Below, in pieces: positions 1 through 9,773 of a stretch of 64,000 nt of DNA. The first letter of the stretch is position 1. Each line of letters opens with the position of its first letter. The notes below the pieces were generated by a model. The model made no database searches. It had not been told where the DNA came from and saw only the letters and a program-made list of their open reading frames with translations. Made by a program: the position numbers and the translations under genes. The stretch is from Candidatus Fredericiella danica (lineage in GTDB: Bacteria > Chloroflexota > Anaerolineae > Caldilineales > Caldilineaceae). The stretch is taken from the NCBI GenBank assembly GCA_016713335.1, contig JADJPH010000014.1, positions 62,001 to 126,000 of the forward strand, in the 5' to 3' direction.

Positions 1-42
1 CAAGTTGGTGGTCAACTCCCCACCTCAGATTAGCGTCTATCT

Positions 43-2186
43 ATGAACGCCATCTCAGCATTTTTCGTTCGCAACATCGTTGCCGTCTACTTCTTTTATG
101 GGCTGGCATTTTTTACGATGGGGATTGCCCTGCTGCTTGCCAGCCGGCGCTCCTCGCAATTTCGTTTTGCCGCAGCGATTCTGCCCCTGGCATTATTTGG
201 TTTCGTTCACGCGGCAAACGAATTCTATGAGATGTTCCAGAAAATCGGATGGCAGACGAGCGCCCGCATGCCGAGCATGGCCGAGGAACTCGTGCGGCTG
301 GGGCTGCTGGTCGCTTCATTCCTTTTGCTCCTGCTCTTTGGCCTGGTGCTGCTCAGCCCGAATCAGGAACGTCGTTCACGGATTTGGGGACCGCTAGTCT
401 CCGTGCTGGCCTTGTGGTCAATTGGCGTAGTCCTGGTGATTTGGCGATGGCAACCGGCGCCGATGGAAGCAATTGCCATGGCCGACGACCTCGCACGCTA
501 TGGGATCGCCATTCCTGCGGCGATCATCGGGGCGTGGGCGCTCATGGCGCAACAGCGCACTTTTCGCGAGCAGAATATGTCGCGCTTTGGCCGCGATCTG
601 GTCTGGGCAGCCGCAGCGCTCGTGCTTTACGGTGTAATCGGCCAGGTCTTTGTCGCAAAGACGCTGCTGATCCCATCACAAATCCTCAACAATGCGAATT
701 TTCTGACCTGGTTTGGCATCCCGGTTCAACTCTTTCGCGCCCTGATGGCTGCCGCGCTCACCTTCTTTATCATCCGGGCGCTTCAAGCATTTGACCTGGA
801 AGGCCGACGGCGCTTAGAGACTGCCAATGAGGCGCGACTGCAGGCGCAGGCGCAGACACTTGCTTCCGAACGGCGCACCAGCCAACAGATGGAGCGGCTG
901 AACGAGGAGTTGCGTCTTTCAACGCACAAGTTGTCGCTGTTGCTTGATCTCTCGAATCTATTAGCGACTCCCCTGCCGCTTGCGGCGCAGTTGCACGCAG
1001 CATTGCAGCGAATTGTCGAGAGTCTGACCTTTTCGGAGGCTGGTCTGATCTCCCTGTCGGCACAAGATTCCGACTACACCCGCGTCATGGCGGCAACTGG
1101 GTTCATGGTAGTTGAAGCGGCGCAGGAGGCAATCTCCGGACGACGATCAATTGCCCTATGCCGACTACCTCAGGCAAGTGCGCTGGGCAGCCAATCGTAT
1201 CGCGTGGTGTGCCGCTGTGTCTCCATCTCGATGGCGGCATCATTGAGTTTGTCGCCGACATGCCGCCCGAACGCAACCTCTGCCAACAATATCAGAGCCC
1301 GACGCGCATGATTGGCTATCCATTAGGCGCCCGGCAGTACATTATTGGCAGCCTCGTCCTGGCCCGGCGTTCGGTGATCGAGACGGCCCTGGAGCCGACG
1401 GAATTGGCGCTGATGGCAGGCATTGCCCAACAACTTGGCCTGTCTGTGGAGAATGCACTCCTCCGGCAAGAGGTTGAAACACGCGAGCATATGCTCGGTG
1501 ACCTGCTGCGCCAGGTCGTCACTGCGCAGGAAGACGAACGCCAACGGATTGCGCGCGAACTACACGACGCCACAGGCCAATCCCTCACTGCCATCGGGCT
1601 GGGGCTGCGCGGGATCGAAAATGTGCTGGCGCGGCAGCCTGAGTGTGCACCCCTCGAAATTGCGGACCAGATGCGAGAACTCCGCACCTTCAGCCAAAAC
1701 GCACTGGGGGAACTGCGTCACATCATTACGGATCTGCGCCCACCGCAACTAGACGAGTTGGGGTTGTTTGCGGCCTTGCGCTGGTACGTAACAGAGTATG
1801 GACGTCGTCGCACCATCGAAACACGCCTCTTCGCCACCGGCGACGACACCCTCTTGCCTGCGGAGTACAAGACTGTCCTCTTTCGCATCGCGCAGGAATC
1901 GCTTACGAACATTGCTAAACATGCAGAAGCAACGACTGCGGACATCATTCTGAACATTCAACCAGATCAAGTTGTTCTAGATATCCGTGATGATGGACGT
2001 GGCTTCGACCTACAGCAGGTCAGTGAGCGTCAGTTGGCGCACCCTGGTGGCTGGGGGCTTGTCGGCATCCGTGAACGTGCGTTGTCCCTGGGTGGTCGCT
2101 ATGAGATTGATACAAGTCTCGGAAATGGCGTCCACCTGCATGTCAGCGTGCCGCTCAACAATAGCAGTGATCTGAGTGACCATTGA
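43..2186 (+). CDS. 7TM-GAF sensor histidine kinase, NarL-partner type (frame broken)
   Basis: Membrane histidine kinase expected to phosphorylate the regulator encoded 15 bases downstream. The first part (43 to about 1140) has seven hydrophobic segments between residues 10 and 250, a coiled linker and the start of a GAF domain. The rest of the GAF, a HisKA_3 helix with the phospho-acceptor His in ARELHDATGQ (codon 1563-1565), the N-box QESLTNIAKHAE and the DDGRGF ATP-binding motif lie in another frame up to 2186. Between about 1140 and 1185 a third frame reads sensibly (DDQLPYADYLRQVRWA), so two closely spaced indels are inferred. The full protein would be about 713 residues. No clear ribosome site precedes the ATG at 43. 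The kinase assignment is firm; the ligand is unknown. Confidence 0.85.
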
Positions 2187-2201
2187 TATAGGATCTATCC
2201 G

Positions 2202-2870
2202 ATGAATCAACCCACGCAACCAACCGTACGCCTGCTCCTGGTCGATGATCATCCAATTGTGCGCGCCGGGCTGCGGATGCTCTTTCAGGCCGAGCCAACG
2301 TTGCAGATCGTGGGTGAGGTGGATAGTGGCGCAGCGGCGGTGGCGGCGGTGGCGCAACTTAAGCCCGACGTTGTCATCATGGACGTGGCAATGCCGGGCA
2401 TGAATGGCATCGAAGCCACCCGCCGGATCAAGGAGGCGTACCCTGACACGGCGGTTTTGGCCTTGACCATGCACGAAGATGAGCAGTACTTCTTCGAGAT
2501 GCTCAACGCCGGCGCATCGGGCTATATTCCGAAACGCGCAGCGCCTGACGATTTGGTCTCGGCCATCAAGGTCGTTGCCGAAGGCAATGTGTTCCTATAT
2601 TCAACCCTCGCCCGCTTCCTGGTCAAGGATATGGTGGAACGCAACACCTCAGCCAGTGAGATTGGCGCCGACATTCTCACGCCGCGTGAGCGCGAGGTGT
2701 TGACGCTGATCGCCGAAGGCAGCACCACGCGCGAAATTGCCGAAACCCTCGTCATCAGCACGAAGACGGTCGAACGGCATCGCGAAAACATCATGGCGAA
2801 ACTGGACATGCACAGCCGCGTCGAATTGGTAAAGTACGCGATCAAGAAGGGACTAATCACCGCCAGCTAG
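2202..2870 (+). CDS. NarL/FixJ-family LuxR response regulator
   Basis: Two-component DNA-binding regulator, 222 residues, intact. The receiver domain (residues 9-125) has acidic pair D15/D16, phospho-acceptor D61 in VVIMDVAMPG, T89 and K111. The C-terminal LuxR helix-turn-helix (about 157-215) starts at LTPREREVL and contains STKTVERHRENIM. It begins 15 bases after the kinase stop, so the two form an operon and a cognate pair. The regulon cannot be read from sequence, though the two small membrane genes downstream are candidates. Confidence 0.93.
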   Translation: MNQPTQPTVRLLLVDDHPIVRAGLRMLFQAEPTLQIVGEVDSGAAAVAAVAQLKPDVVIMDVAMPGMNGIEATRRIKEAYPDTAVLALTMHEDEQYFFEMLNAGASGYIPKRAAPDDLVSAIKVVAEGNVFLYSTLARFLVKDMVERNTSASEIGADILTPREREVLTLIAEGSTTREIAETLVISTKTVERHRENIMAKLDMHSRVELVKYAIKKGLITAS

Positions 2871-3031
2871 GCGGATGTAGGTGCCTGTGGGGTGCATACC
2901 CCATCCCCGCAAATGGGGCGCCCGCCCAATTCCAAGTGATCCCTGAACGTGATACCTTGTTAATAGGTGCAGTATCCGGCGCACAAGCCGCCCGGCTGCC
3001 CTGGCAAGTGCGCGTGCAGGGAGATAAACGC

Positions 3032-3418
3032 ATGACCCCGTGGTCAGAAACAGTTGCAGTTGTATTTCTCTTTCTACTCAGGCTTGGCATCCCCCTGGCA
3101 GTCACTGCCCTGGTGGTATGGGGCATGCGCCGTCTTGATGCACGTTGGCAGGCTGAAGCGGAGGCTAGCTATGTGAGCCGTGCCGTGACCGCAGGCAAGT
3201 TGCAGCCAGCCAACGTCACGACCCCCCTCGCTGCGCAGCAACCATGCTGGGCGTTCCAGCACTGTAGCGAGGCGAAACGCGCCGGCTGCGCTGCCTGCAA
3301 AGCCACGGATCTACCCTGCTGGATGGCAAGACTGCGTGCCGAGGGGCGACTGCCCGGCCGGTGCTATGGCTGCAGCTTCTTCCGCACACGGCGAAAAATG
3401 GAGCGTATCCCCGTATGA
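3032..3418 (+). CDS. Membrane-anchored two-CW-like cysteine-rich protein
   Basis: 128-residue protein with one N-terminal membrane segment (about residues 6-31, from ETVAVVFLFLL), a polar linker and a C-terminal block of seven cysteines: PCWAFQHC, then C..C, then PCW, then RCYGC. The paired Cys-Trp pattern resembles the two-CW domain found in bacterial signalling proteins, which may hold a metal or a redox disulfide; that function is inference. The ATG at 3032 is preferred over the earlier one at 2936 because GCAGGGA lies just before it and the membrane segment then sits at the N-terminus. Its stop overlaps the next ATG. It probably belongs to the regulon or operon of the regulator upstream. 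Confidence 0.6.
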   Translation: MTPWSETVAVVFLFLLRLGIPLAVTALVVWGMRRLDARWQAEAEASYVSRAVTAGKLQPANVTTPLAAQQPCWAFQHCSEAKRAGCAACKATDLPCWMARLRAEGRLPGRCYGCSFFRTRRKMERIPV

Positions 3419-3534
3419 GCAGCAACTATCCTGCCACCAGTAACTGTGTGAACAACTACTGCGGTCGACTCGCGGTCGTACTGTCCGCCTCCCTCATCTT
3501 CGGCAGCATTCTTCTTACGCTCCTGCTACGGTAA
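3415..3534 (+). CDS. Small 39-residue single-span membrane protein
   Basis: Short reading frame beginning in an ATGA overlap with the stop of the two-CW-like gene, so translation is probably coupled. The peptide starts MSSNYPATSNCVNNYCGR and continues with one hydrophobic helix (about residues 19-38, LAVVLSASLIFGSILLTLLL), ending in Arg. It has two cysteines close to the membrane face. Length, overlap and composition suggest a small membrane partner of the preceding protein. No family is recognised. Confidence 0.5.
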   Translation: MSSNYPATSNCVNNYCGRLAVVLSASLIFGSILLTLLLR

Positions 3535-3566
3535 GCGGACCCAGCGAGACTCGGGACCGAGTGCGA

Positions 3567-4520
3567 TCACGGCAAACCCTGCTCGAAGAAAGTCGTCACG
3601 CGCGCGGCATACGCGGCAGGGTCCACGTTGAATCCTTCCGAATGGTGACAATCCGGTGATGTGATGACCCACGTTTCTGCCCCTGGCGCGGCAGCAGCCA
3701 GTGCGGTCAAATTTTCCACGGGAATATAGTCATCCGCCTGGCAGTGGATCATCAGCAGGGGCCGTGGGGCGATGCGCCCAATCTCTTCGACAGGCCGCGC
3801 CTGCGTGAGATCTTCTCCCACCAGCAAGTGCGCCATGGATAATGCCGCATATAAAAATGGCCTGGGGAGACCACTGGCGTTGTCCCATTGTTCTGCAATC
3901 AACGTGTTGATGTCGGCAAACGCACTGTCCGTGACCAGCGCGCCGATGGCCGGATCTTCTGCTGCGGCGCCAATCCCTGCTGCGGCGCCAAGGGAAAGTC
4001 CCAGCACGCCGATTTGGCCGGGTTGGAAACCCTCCTGCCGCAGATAGTCCACCGCACCCAGCACATCGTTCCGTTCGCGCAGGCCAAAGCTGAAACGTGC
4101 ATTAGCGCTCTGCCCGTGGCCGCGTAGATCGATCATGAGCACGGCCAGGCCGGCGTCGTGGAGCGCCTTCGCCAGTTTTGTAAAGTTTCCGGTCACCGCC
4201 GCAGTGCGGCTTGCATCGCGACCGTGAACCATGATCACTGCGCGCGGGTCGCCGGTGGTCGACTCAGGCTCAGGGATGTACCAGCCGGCAATTGCCATAT
4301 GCTCGCCGCGGGCGGGGAAGGACACATCTCGATACTCAAGACCGAGCAAAGCGGGGGTTTGATCGGGATCAAAGTCACGCTGTGGCATGGTCAACAAATT
4401 GGCTGCCACCGCGCCGATTGCAAAATACGCGATGAGTACCAGCGCAATCAGAATGCCAAGGAGCCACCACAGCCACCTGTGTCCCCACGTGCGTGTGTCA
4501 GAAGCCGATGAAGTCGTCAT
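3567..4520 (-). CDS. Membrane-anchored alpha/beta hydrolase (serine esterase family)
   Basis: 317-residue hydrolase with an N-terminal membrane anchor (residues 18-42) and an alpha/beta-hydrolase core. Visible are the oxyanion region VMVHGRD (97-103), DLRGHGQS, the nucleophile elbow GLSLG (Ser176), the acid in CQADDYIP (D263 or D264) and the catalytic His in CHHSEG (H292 or H293). The ATG at 4520 is chosen over one at 4544 because a perfect AGGAGG sits six bases before it. The substrate is unknown; the BAAT/acyl-hydrolase-like DUF1749 or dienelactone-type groups are equally possible. It stands alone, downstream of the AbiE pair and on the same strand. Confidence 0.8.
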   Translation of the reverse strand: MTTSSASDTRTWGHRWLWWLLGILIALVLIAYFAIGAVAANLLTMPQRDFDPDQTPALLGLEYRDVSFPARGEHMAIAGWYIPEPESTTGDPRAVIMVHGRDASRTAAVTGNFTKLAKALHDAGLAVLMIDLRGHGQSANARFSFGLRERNDVLGAVDYLRQEGFQPGQIGVLGLSLGAAAGIGAAAEDPAIGALVTDSAFADINTLIAEQWDNASGLPRPFLYAALSMAHLLVGEDLTQARPVEEIGRIAPRPLLMIHCQADDYIPVENLTALAAAAPGAETWVITSPDCHHSEGFNVDPAAYAARVTTFFEQGLP

Positions 4521-4561
4521 CTGGATCCTCCTGTGGTTACCCAATGACTATCGGAATGCGA

Positions 4562-5374
4562 TCAGGGTCGATCTAGTAATGCTGACGTCACGTTGTCACG
4601 AGTTAGCAGTTTCGCATCGTCAGTTGATTGCAGGAACGGCGCCACATCATCTACGACATGAGTCCAAGATGCATCTCGCAGCCGCTTTGCAACTACTTCA
4701 CGCCAGTTCCGGTCATCAAGCGTTGTGCCGTTCCACCCAGTCTGCTGGAGCGCGTTATTCAGCATGTGTAGATTCGGTGTGGGCCAGGTGGGATCGCCCA
4801 GATACCACAATAAGTCGTAAAGATCCCGGCCCTTCAAAAAGGGTCGCTGCAAAATTGCGTGAAGCTTTCCCGCTAGTAGCGATGCTCGATCATGGTGCTG
4901 CAATTGCAACGTGACGTGTCGTCGCACAATTGTCGTCACAAGTGTCGCTCCAACGGGAGGCCGGGTATCAACCTCGAGTTTCACTGCCAGCACCTCACTC
5001 CGATGTGGGGACAATTCAAGTTCATACAGGAGTCCTGGAAAACGCACAAATGCGCTGTGGACGACCTTCTGATCATTGGCTTTCAGTTCAACCGTGTACC
5101 CCTCGGCCTCGAATTCAGCGCGAACGGACCTAAGATAGGTACGGAAATCATATAGATCACGGCCGTTCTCAAGTGCGAAATCCAGATCCTCCGAATACCG
5201 CGCACTTGCATACACGAAACGCAGCGCGGTTCCTCCATGAAATGCCAGCGGAATCATAGCGCCGGAACGCTGAAGCGCATTCAAGATCCTCGCCTGCAAG
5301 TACTCACGTGCAACGTTGCGGGACTCGGCAGGAGTCGAACCCTTACGTGTCAGATCAATGAGGTATTCCTTCAT
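4562..5374 (-). CDS. abiEii: AbiEii/AbiGii-type nucleotidyltransferase toxin
   Basis: 270-residue toxin of the type IV AbiE system, a minimal nucleotidyltransferase. Signature residues are GGTALR (47-52) followed by the acidic metal-binding motif SEDLDF (61-66, D63 and D65). The region around KGRDLYDLLWYLGDP (about 190) is also typical of the family. Characterised homologues transfer nucleotides to tRNA or bind GTP and cause reversible growth arrest or phage abortive infection. The ATG overlaps the stop of the antitoxin gene by four bases (ATGA, 5371-5374), the usual antitoxin-toxin order. The frame is intact. Confidence 0.88.
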   Translation of the reverse strand: MKEYLIDLTRKGSTPAESRNVAREYLQARILNALQRSGAMIPLAFHGGTALRFVYASARYSEDLDFALENGRDLYDFRTYLRSVRAEFEAEGYTVELKANDQKVVHSAFVRFPGLLYELELSPHRSEVLAVKLEVDTRPPVGATLVTTIVRRHVTLQLQHHDRASLLAGKLHAILQRPFLKGRDLYDLLWYLGDPTWPTPNLHMLNNALQQTGWNGTTLDDRNWREVVAKRLRDASWTHVVDDVAPFLQSTDDAKLLTRDNVTSALLDRP

Positions 5375-6009
5375 AGAACTTCGTACATAGTCTCCTCTAA
5401 CCTGGCCAATTGAGTGATGTGCATCACCGCGCGGTTCAACTTCGGGCTGTCTAATTCAGTCGCCCACTGCAGTATGGCCGTTAAATCGATACGTTCAAGA
5501 TTCTGGAGCCGAAGCTCACTTAAAAATTCATACGAATCTGCACCCGGGCGCAAATAGATCAGGTCAAGTAACGCCTTCTCGGGAGTAGCAATGAACGCTT
5601 GCTGGCTTCCAACAAGCTTCGTCAGCCGATAACCGCGCCAGAAACTGACTTTCAAATGGTGAAAAATGAACCCACCGAGTGCTGTTTGCCAGCGCCCGGG
5701 ACGGCTGGGAGTCACGCTCACCACGGTAGGTGCGTATTCTGGAATCAGGCCATAGTAAGCCAGCGCCGATTCGCAACTGACATAGGAACTCCTCACCATA
5801 CGATTGGCAACCACAAATGGGTGAGGCTTGACCTTTGATAGGGGGCGCAAGTGTGTAGACGCCCCGACGCAACTGAAGCACTTTTCCTGACCGTGTCCAG
5901 CGCGACAACTGGCGGCGCACATCGCGGGATCCACGTCGCCGGCCAGGAGCAACCCCGTCTCGAACACCGGCTCGTCACCCACAATATGGACCAACTGTGC
6001 GAGATTCAT
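5371..6009 (-). CDS. abiEi: AbiEi-type antitoxin / autorepressor (contains a compensated double frameshift)
   Basis: Antitoxin of the AbiE type IV system. The 212-residue frame is open throughout, but its segment around residues 28-57 makes no family sense. Another frame over 5835-5925 encodes the expected winged-helix piece (RRQLSRWTRSGKVLQLRRGVY). Two indels of opposite sign, near 5925 and 5838, therefore hide the DNA-binding helix. The C-terminal part (SCESALAYYGLIPEY, then TPEKALLDLIYLRP) is the conserved antitoxin core. AbiEi proteins usually repress their own operon; the AT-rich stretch from 6010 to 6050 would hold that promoter and operator. Confidence 0.8.
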   Translation of the reverse strand: MNLAQLVHIVGDEPVFETGLLLAGDVDPAMCAASCRAGHGQEKCFSCVGASTHLRPLSKVKPHPFVVANRMVRSSYVSCESALAYYGLIPEYAPTVVSVTPSRPGRWQTALGGFIFHHLKVSFWRGYRLTKLVGSQQAFIATPEKALLDLIYLRPGADSYEFLSELRLQNLERIDLTAILQWATELDSPKLNRAVMHITQLARLEETMYEVL

Positions 6010-6174
6010 ATTAATAACATACCACTATTGGCATCTTATTGCAATAGATTTTCAGGCCAGCAAATACATGCTGCACAAGACCCTTACCGGAGAGTTGCCG
6101 GCAACATGGGCTTTCGCCAGGACCCATGTAGCACATGCTTGCCCGCAGAGGTGCATTTCGAATATACTTTTGGT

Positions 6175-6651
6175 ATGAGGAATGAAGCGGAGGTGCCATC
6201 CACGCCCGCGGCGCGTCCCAGTTATCGCGTGTTGCGCCACCAACTGCTGTCCAAGATATTGGAACTGGTGCTTACGCCTGTGGACATCACAGTCGAGAGC
6301 GAACTCCAGGTGATGAGCGAACCGCCCAGGGCGGACCTCCTGCTCCTTCGCCGGCATGGCAAAGTGTGGACTGCGGCGCAGCGCAAGTTGCAGCGCCTAT
6401 ACCAAATGGAGGATGAGGCGATGACACAAGAACTGACGGTCGATGACGTGATGGCCATTGGCGACAAACTGCGAAAACAGGCGATTGCCAGCGCCTCGGT
6501 GAAGGAGCGGCTGGCGGGGTTGGCGCCGGAGGAGCGGCTGGCGGGGCTGGCACCTGAGGAGTTGGAACGCCTTCAGAAACAAATCGAAAGCCTGCTCGCA
6601 CAGCAAAGCGCTGAGCAGCCACGCCATCGAAAACCTACATCAAAGAAATGA
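6175..6651 (+). CDS. Rpn/PD-(D/E)XK-family-like protein, shortened
   Basis: 158 residues from the ATG at 6175. The N-terminal half (SYRVLRHQLLSKILELVLTP, then SEPPRADLLLLRRHGKVW) resembles the start of recombination-promoting nuclease/transposase-like proteins that are abundant in Chloroflexota and cyanobacteria. The C-terminal half carries a nine-residue duplication (RLAGLAPEE twice) followed by a charged helix, as in the tail of those proteins. The central nuclease core seems to be missing, because the two halves join within about 15 residues. It is either a degenerate copy or a short paralogue; activity is doubtful. Confidence 0.45.
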   Translation: MRNEAEVPSTPAARPSYRVLRHQLLSKILELVLTPVDITVESELQVMSEPPRADLLLLRRHGKVWTAAQRKLQRLYQMEDEAMTQELTVDDVMAIGDKLRKQAIASASVKERLAGLAPEERLAGLAPEELERLQKQIESLLAQQSAEQPRHRKPTSKK

Positions 6652-6724
6652 CGCAGACAGCCAATAGGTCTTTGTCGATCTGCCTGGCAATCACTTTCTG
6701 CTGCAACAACGCGGCACGTACTTT

Positions 6725-7232
6725 ATGCAAACAAGCAAGGTTTGCTCCGCTACCATCTTAAGCGTGCTGCTCGCCATCGTGCTCCTGGCTGGCTGTGGGC
6801 CAACCACCCACCCGACCGATGAACAACTCCTCGAGCGTTTTTCTCAGAATGAGGCGGGGTTCGATCAGTTGGTGACAATGCTGCAGGAAGATCCTGAACT
6901 GAGGCGCGTGGACGACGACTGGACGGACCCGGCAGACCCATCTATGATCGGGGTGTCGGAAGATCGGATCGTCGCGTACCGGGCACGCTTCAAACAGTTG
7001 GGGATCCCGCGTGGCTTCTACGCCTTTCACGATCCAGAGGATTACACCTTCGTCGCCAGCGCCCTGGGTCTGTCCGTCTCCGGCTCCAGCAAGGGGCTAT
7101 GCCTATCTCGAAGAACCGCCTGACCTCATCGTCGACAATCTCGATACCTACAAATCGCCCGGCAACGACTCCTTCACCGCTTACCGACCGATCAAAGGTA
7201 ACTGGTACTTATACCGCGACGAGACCCGGTAG
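6725..7232 (+). CDS. Secreted lipoprotein of unknown function (one frameshift)
   Basis: A signal peptide with a clear lipobox (VLLAGC, Cys24) indicates a lipid-anchored extracytoplasmic protein. The mature part is acidic and has no recognised domain. The first frame runs to about 7096, and the remainder (GYAYLEEPPDLIVDNLD to YLYRDETR) is in another frame ending at 7232. The break is at a G run (7093-7096) where three instead of four G would restore a continuous 168-residue protein. The function is unknown. Confidence 0.6.
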
Positions 7233-7289
7233 GCTGACGTCATCTGCGACTTCCCATCGCCTCCAGATGGCAATGGAAGTTTCGGCGCC

Positions 7290-8306
7290 TCAGGCGCCGA
7301 TGCCGAATCGTTCGGCGAAGCTTCGAGTCGAACCATATCCTTTTTCCTCAAATCTGCCGCACGTCAGTTGGCGGCCGTCATCCGTCACGACCATGGCCGC
7401 GATGCCCGTGACGCGCTCCAGATAGGCAATCCCTGCCTCTGCGCCCAGAATGAGCGCGGTCTTCGCATGAATTTCTCCATCCGGCAGGCGGGGCGACACC
7501 ACTGTGACACTCAGTACCGCAGTTTCAGCCGGGGCGCCGGTCCTCGGATCAATCAGGTGATGCGCCGGCTTGCCATTGTGTTGCCAGCGTCTGATCGTAC
7601 GGCTAGAGGTCGCCACTGTTTCATTTTGAAGCGCCAGCACGGCAAGATCCAGGTCATCTGCGCGCGGGTCAGGCATGGTCACCACCCACGGCTCTCCGGG
7701 CGGGGAACCGGTGCAGGCGACATCCCCGCCTGCATTGACGAGGCAAGGCCCCCACATCCCCAGCCGATTGGCCGCCTGCTGGATCGTCCAGCCCTTGGCA
7801 ATGCCACCGAGATCCAGCCCCACGCCCGCCGCCAGGAGAATCTGCCGGTTTGGCAGCAAATTGATCGCGTTCAAGTCCACCGACCATTCACTTGCCGGCG
7901 CCACATGCGAAGTGACTGCCGGCGAAGTGACCGCTGGCAGAGCATCGCCATTTGCGGCATGAATGGCATCAAATGGGCGATCATAACCAGCGGCAATCAA
8001 CGCGTTCAAGACCGTGGGGTCAAAGATGCCCTCAGTCCGCCGGCGCCATTCCAATGCACTCTCAACCAGGTTGTAGAGTACCGGCGACGCCGTGAAGGGC
8101 CGGCCAGCCGCACGGTTCAGGCGCATCAGTTCGCTCTCTGGACGGAACCGGCTAAGCGTTGCTTCGGTTTCAGCAAAGAAGCGCGCCGCCGCCGCCAATG
8201 CGGTTTCGGCGCGCTGTTCGTGGTTGTTCCATAACCAGAGCGCGACCTCCGTGCCCATCGCGCGGAAATTCCGGTTGAACTGGCGTAGCCTGAAGTCCTT
8301 GTTCAT
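7290..8306 (-). CDS. apbE: FAD:protein FMN transferase (ApbE)
   Basis: 338-residue ApbE-family flavinyltransferase, which moves FMN from FAD onto a Ser/Thr of target proteins such as Rnf/Nqr subunits or flavin-binding reductases. Visible motifs include TEATLSRFRPESEL, the DLGGIAKGW nucleotide-binding loop, NAGGDV and HHLIDPRTGAP. In the region that usually reads DALATAL this protein has EIHAKTALILG, a variant seen in part of the family. There is no signal peptide or lipobox, so it probably acts in the cytoplasm. No flavinylation target is visible nearby. The frame is intact and the ATG at 8306 fits the family start. Confidence 0.88.
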   Translation of the reverse strand: MNKDFRLRQFNRNFRAMGTEVALWLWNNHEQRAETALAAAARFFAETEATLSRFRPESELMRLNRAAGRPFTASPVLYNLVESALEWRRRTEGIFDPTVLNALIAAGYDRPFDAIHAANGDALPAVTSPAVTSHVAPASEWSVDLNAINLLPNRQILLAAGVGLDLGGIAKGWTIQQAANRLGMWGPCLVNAGGDVACTGSPPGEPWVVTMPDPRADDLDLAVLALQNETVATSSRTIRRWQHNGKPAHHLIDPRTGAPAETAVLSVTVVSPRLPDGEIHAKTALILGAEAGIAYLERVTGIAAMVVTDDGRQLTCGRFEEKGYGSTRSFAERFGIGA

Positions 8307-8477
8307 GAGCCGGTCGAACGTCCGACGCTATTGACTGCCACATACTCTCTCTCTGGTGCAATGAGCAATGTCCTGGCTCCTGCCTACTTGCATCGGACAT
8401 TGTTTCGCCTGCCCCATCTTAGCGGTCGTGAATGAAACCCATTAAGAACGGCCTAAGAGTTTTCTTATGTTTCGGGC

Positions 8478-9763
8478 TTAGAGGGAGGGATCTTCCCCCG
8501 CAGCCACCAGTTCGGCGGGGTGCAGCCGGGGATCCAGGTTCAGGGTTCGCAATTTGGGAGCCGCGACTGCGGTGACGCCAACCACAATCAGCGTCGCAAT
8601 GCCACCCAGCACAACTGAGGGAACGACGCCAAACACGGTGGCCGCCAGACCGCTCTCAAAGGCGCCGAGTTCATTGATGCTCCAATAAAGATCCAGTTGA
8701 CAGAGGCGATTCTACCGCGCAGCGCTTCCGGGGAAAGCAGGCGCAGTGTCGTGCCGCGAATGACCATGCTGACGCCGTCAAACATGCCGCCGGCCGCAAG
8801 CGCCACCATCGAAAGCCACAGCGTCGTTGAGAGGGCAAAAACGATGATGGTGACGCCAAAACAGGCCACGACGATCAGGAGGATGCGCCCGGCATTCTCC
8901 ATCGGTGGATGACGCGTCGCCCACAACATGCTGATCAGGGCGCCTGCAGCAGGCGCAGCCATCAGCAACCCAAGCCCAAAGGGACCGACCTGGAGAATAT
9001 CGCTCGCAAAGATGGGGAGCAGCGCGATGGCCCCGCCAAAGAGCACGGCAAACAGGTCGAGCGCCATCGAGCCAAGCAACACCTGATGATGCCAGACGAA
9101 GCGCACGCCAATGGCGATGCTCGTCCAGACGGACTCACCTCGCTCCGCGACCGGCATTGGTTTCGGCCCGATGAGCGCAATACAGAACCAGCCAATCGCA
9201 AGCAGCACCGTAATCATCAGGTAGGTGTTCGTCACACCAAACCAGGCATAGACGAATCCACCCAGCGCCGGGCCAATGATGGCCGTGGCTTGACTGACAC
9301 TCCCGCCCCAGGTGGAGGCGTTGAAATAGAGTGCGCGTGGCACCACCTGTGCTTCGAACGCGGATGCCGCCGGGTTGGCAAAGCCCCGCGATCCCGGCGA
9401 CAAAGACGATGCCGTAGAGCGCCGCCAACCCTGATCCCTCAACGTTCAGAGAAATCGCAGCAAACGCCAGAGCCGCCAAGACCAGGACACCGCGCGCGAT
9501 CAAGAGGATGGTGCGCCGGTTATAGCGATCGGCGACATGCCCACCAAAGAGCGACAGCGCCACGGCGGGAATCACCTCCACCAGCCCAAGTAAACCGAGC
9601 GCAAGTGGCGCCCGCGTAATCATGTAGATTTGATAGCCGATGGCGACGGTGAACCCGGCGCCGGCAAGCGTTGAGAACGCTCGCGGCCAGCCAATACCGA
9701 AACTCGGGGGATGCGTAATGCCCCGAATGAATCGTGCGGGACCGGCGCCGTTGAGTCTTCCAT
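8478..9763 (-). CDS. MFS transporter, enterobactin-exporter-like (several frameshifts)
   Basis: A major facilitator of about 428 residues spread over several frames. The N-terminus is at 9763 (MEDSTAPVPHDSFGALR, then FRYWLAASVLNA in the next frame). The middle runs to about 9385 (SLFGGHVADRYNRRTILL, the loop 2-3 signature). The rest runs from NPAASAFEAQVVPRALYFNA to about 8660, and a last segment ends at the TAA at 8478. The break at 9384-9387 is a run of four C where three would restore the frame. The pattern fits the EntS/DUF894 group of drug or siderophore exporters; the substrate is unknown. It lies ten bases after the amidotransferase stop, so the two may be co-transcribed. Confidence 0.75.
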
Positions 9764-9773
9764 GCGGGCAACG

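Noticed and set aside
5329..5349. Sequence like a tRNA T-loop (GGGTTCGACTCCTGCC on the minus strand)
   Set aside because: It lies inside the AbiEii gene, encoding RKGSTPAES, and no acceptor, D or anticodon arms can be folded around it.
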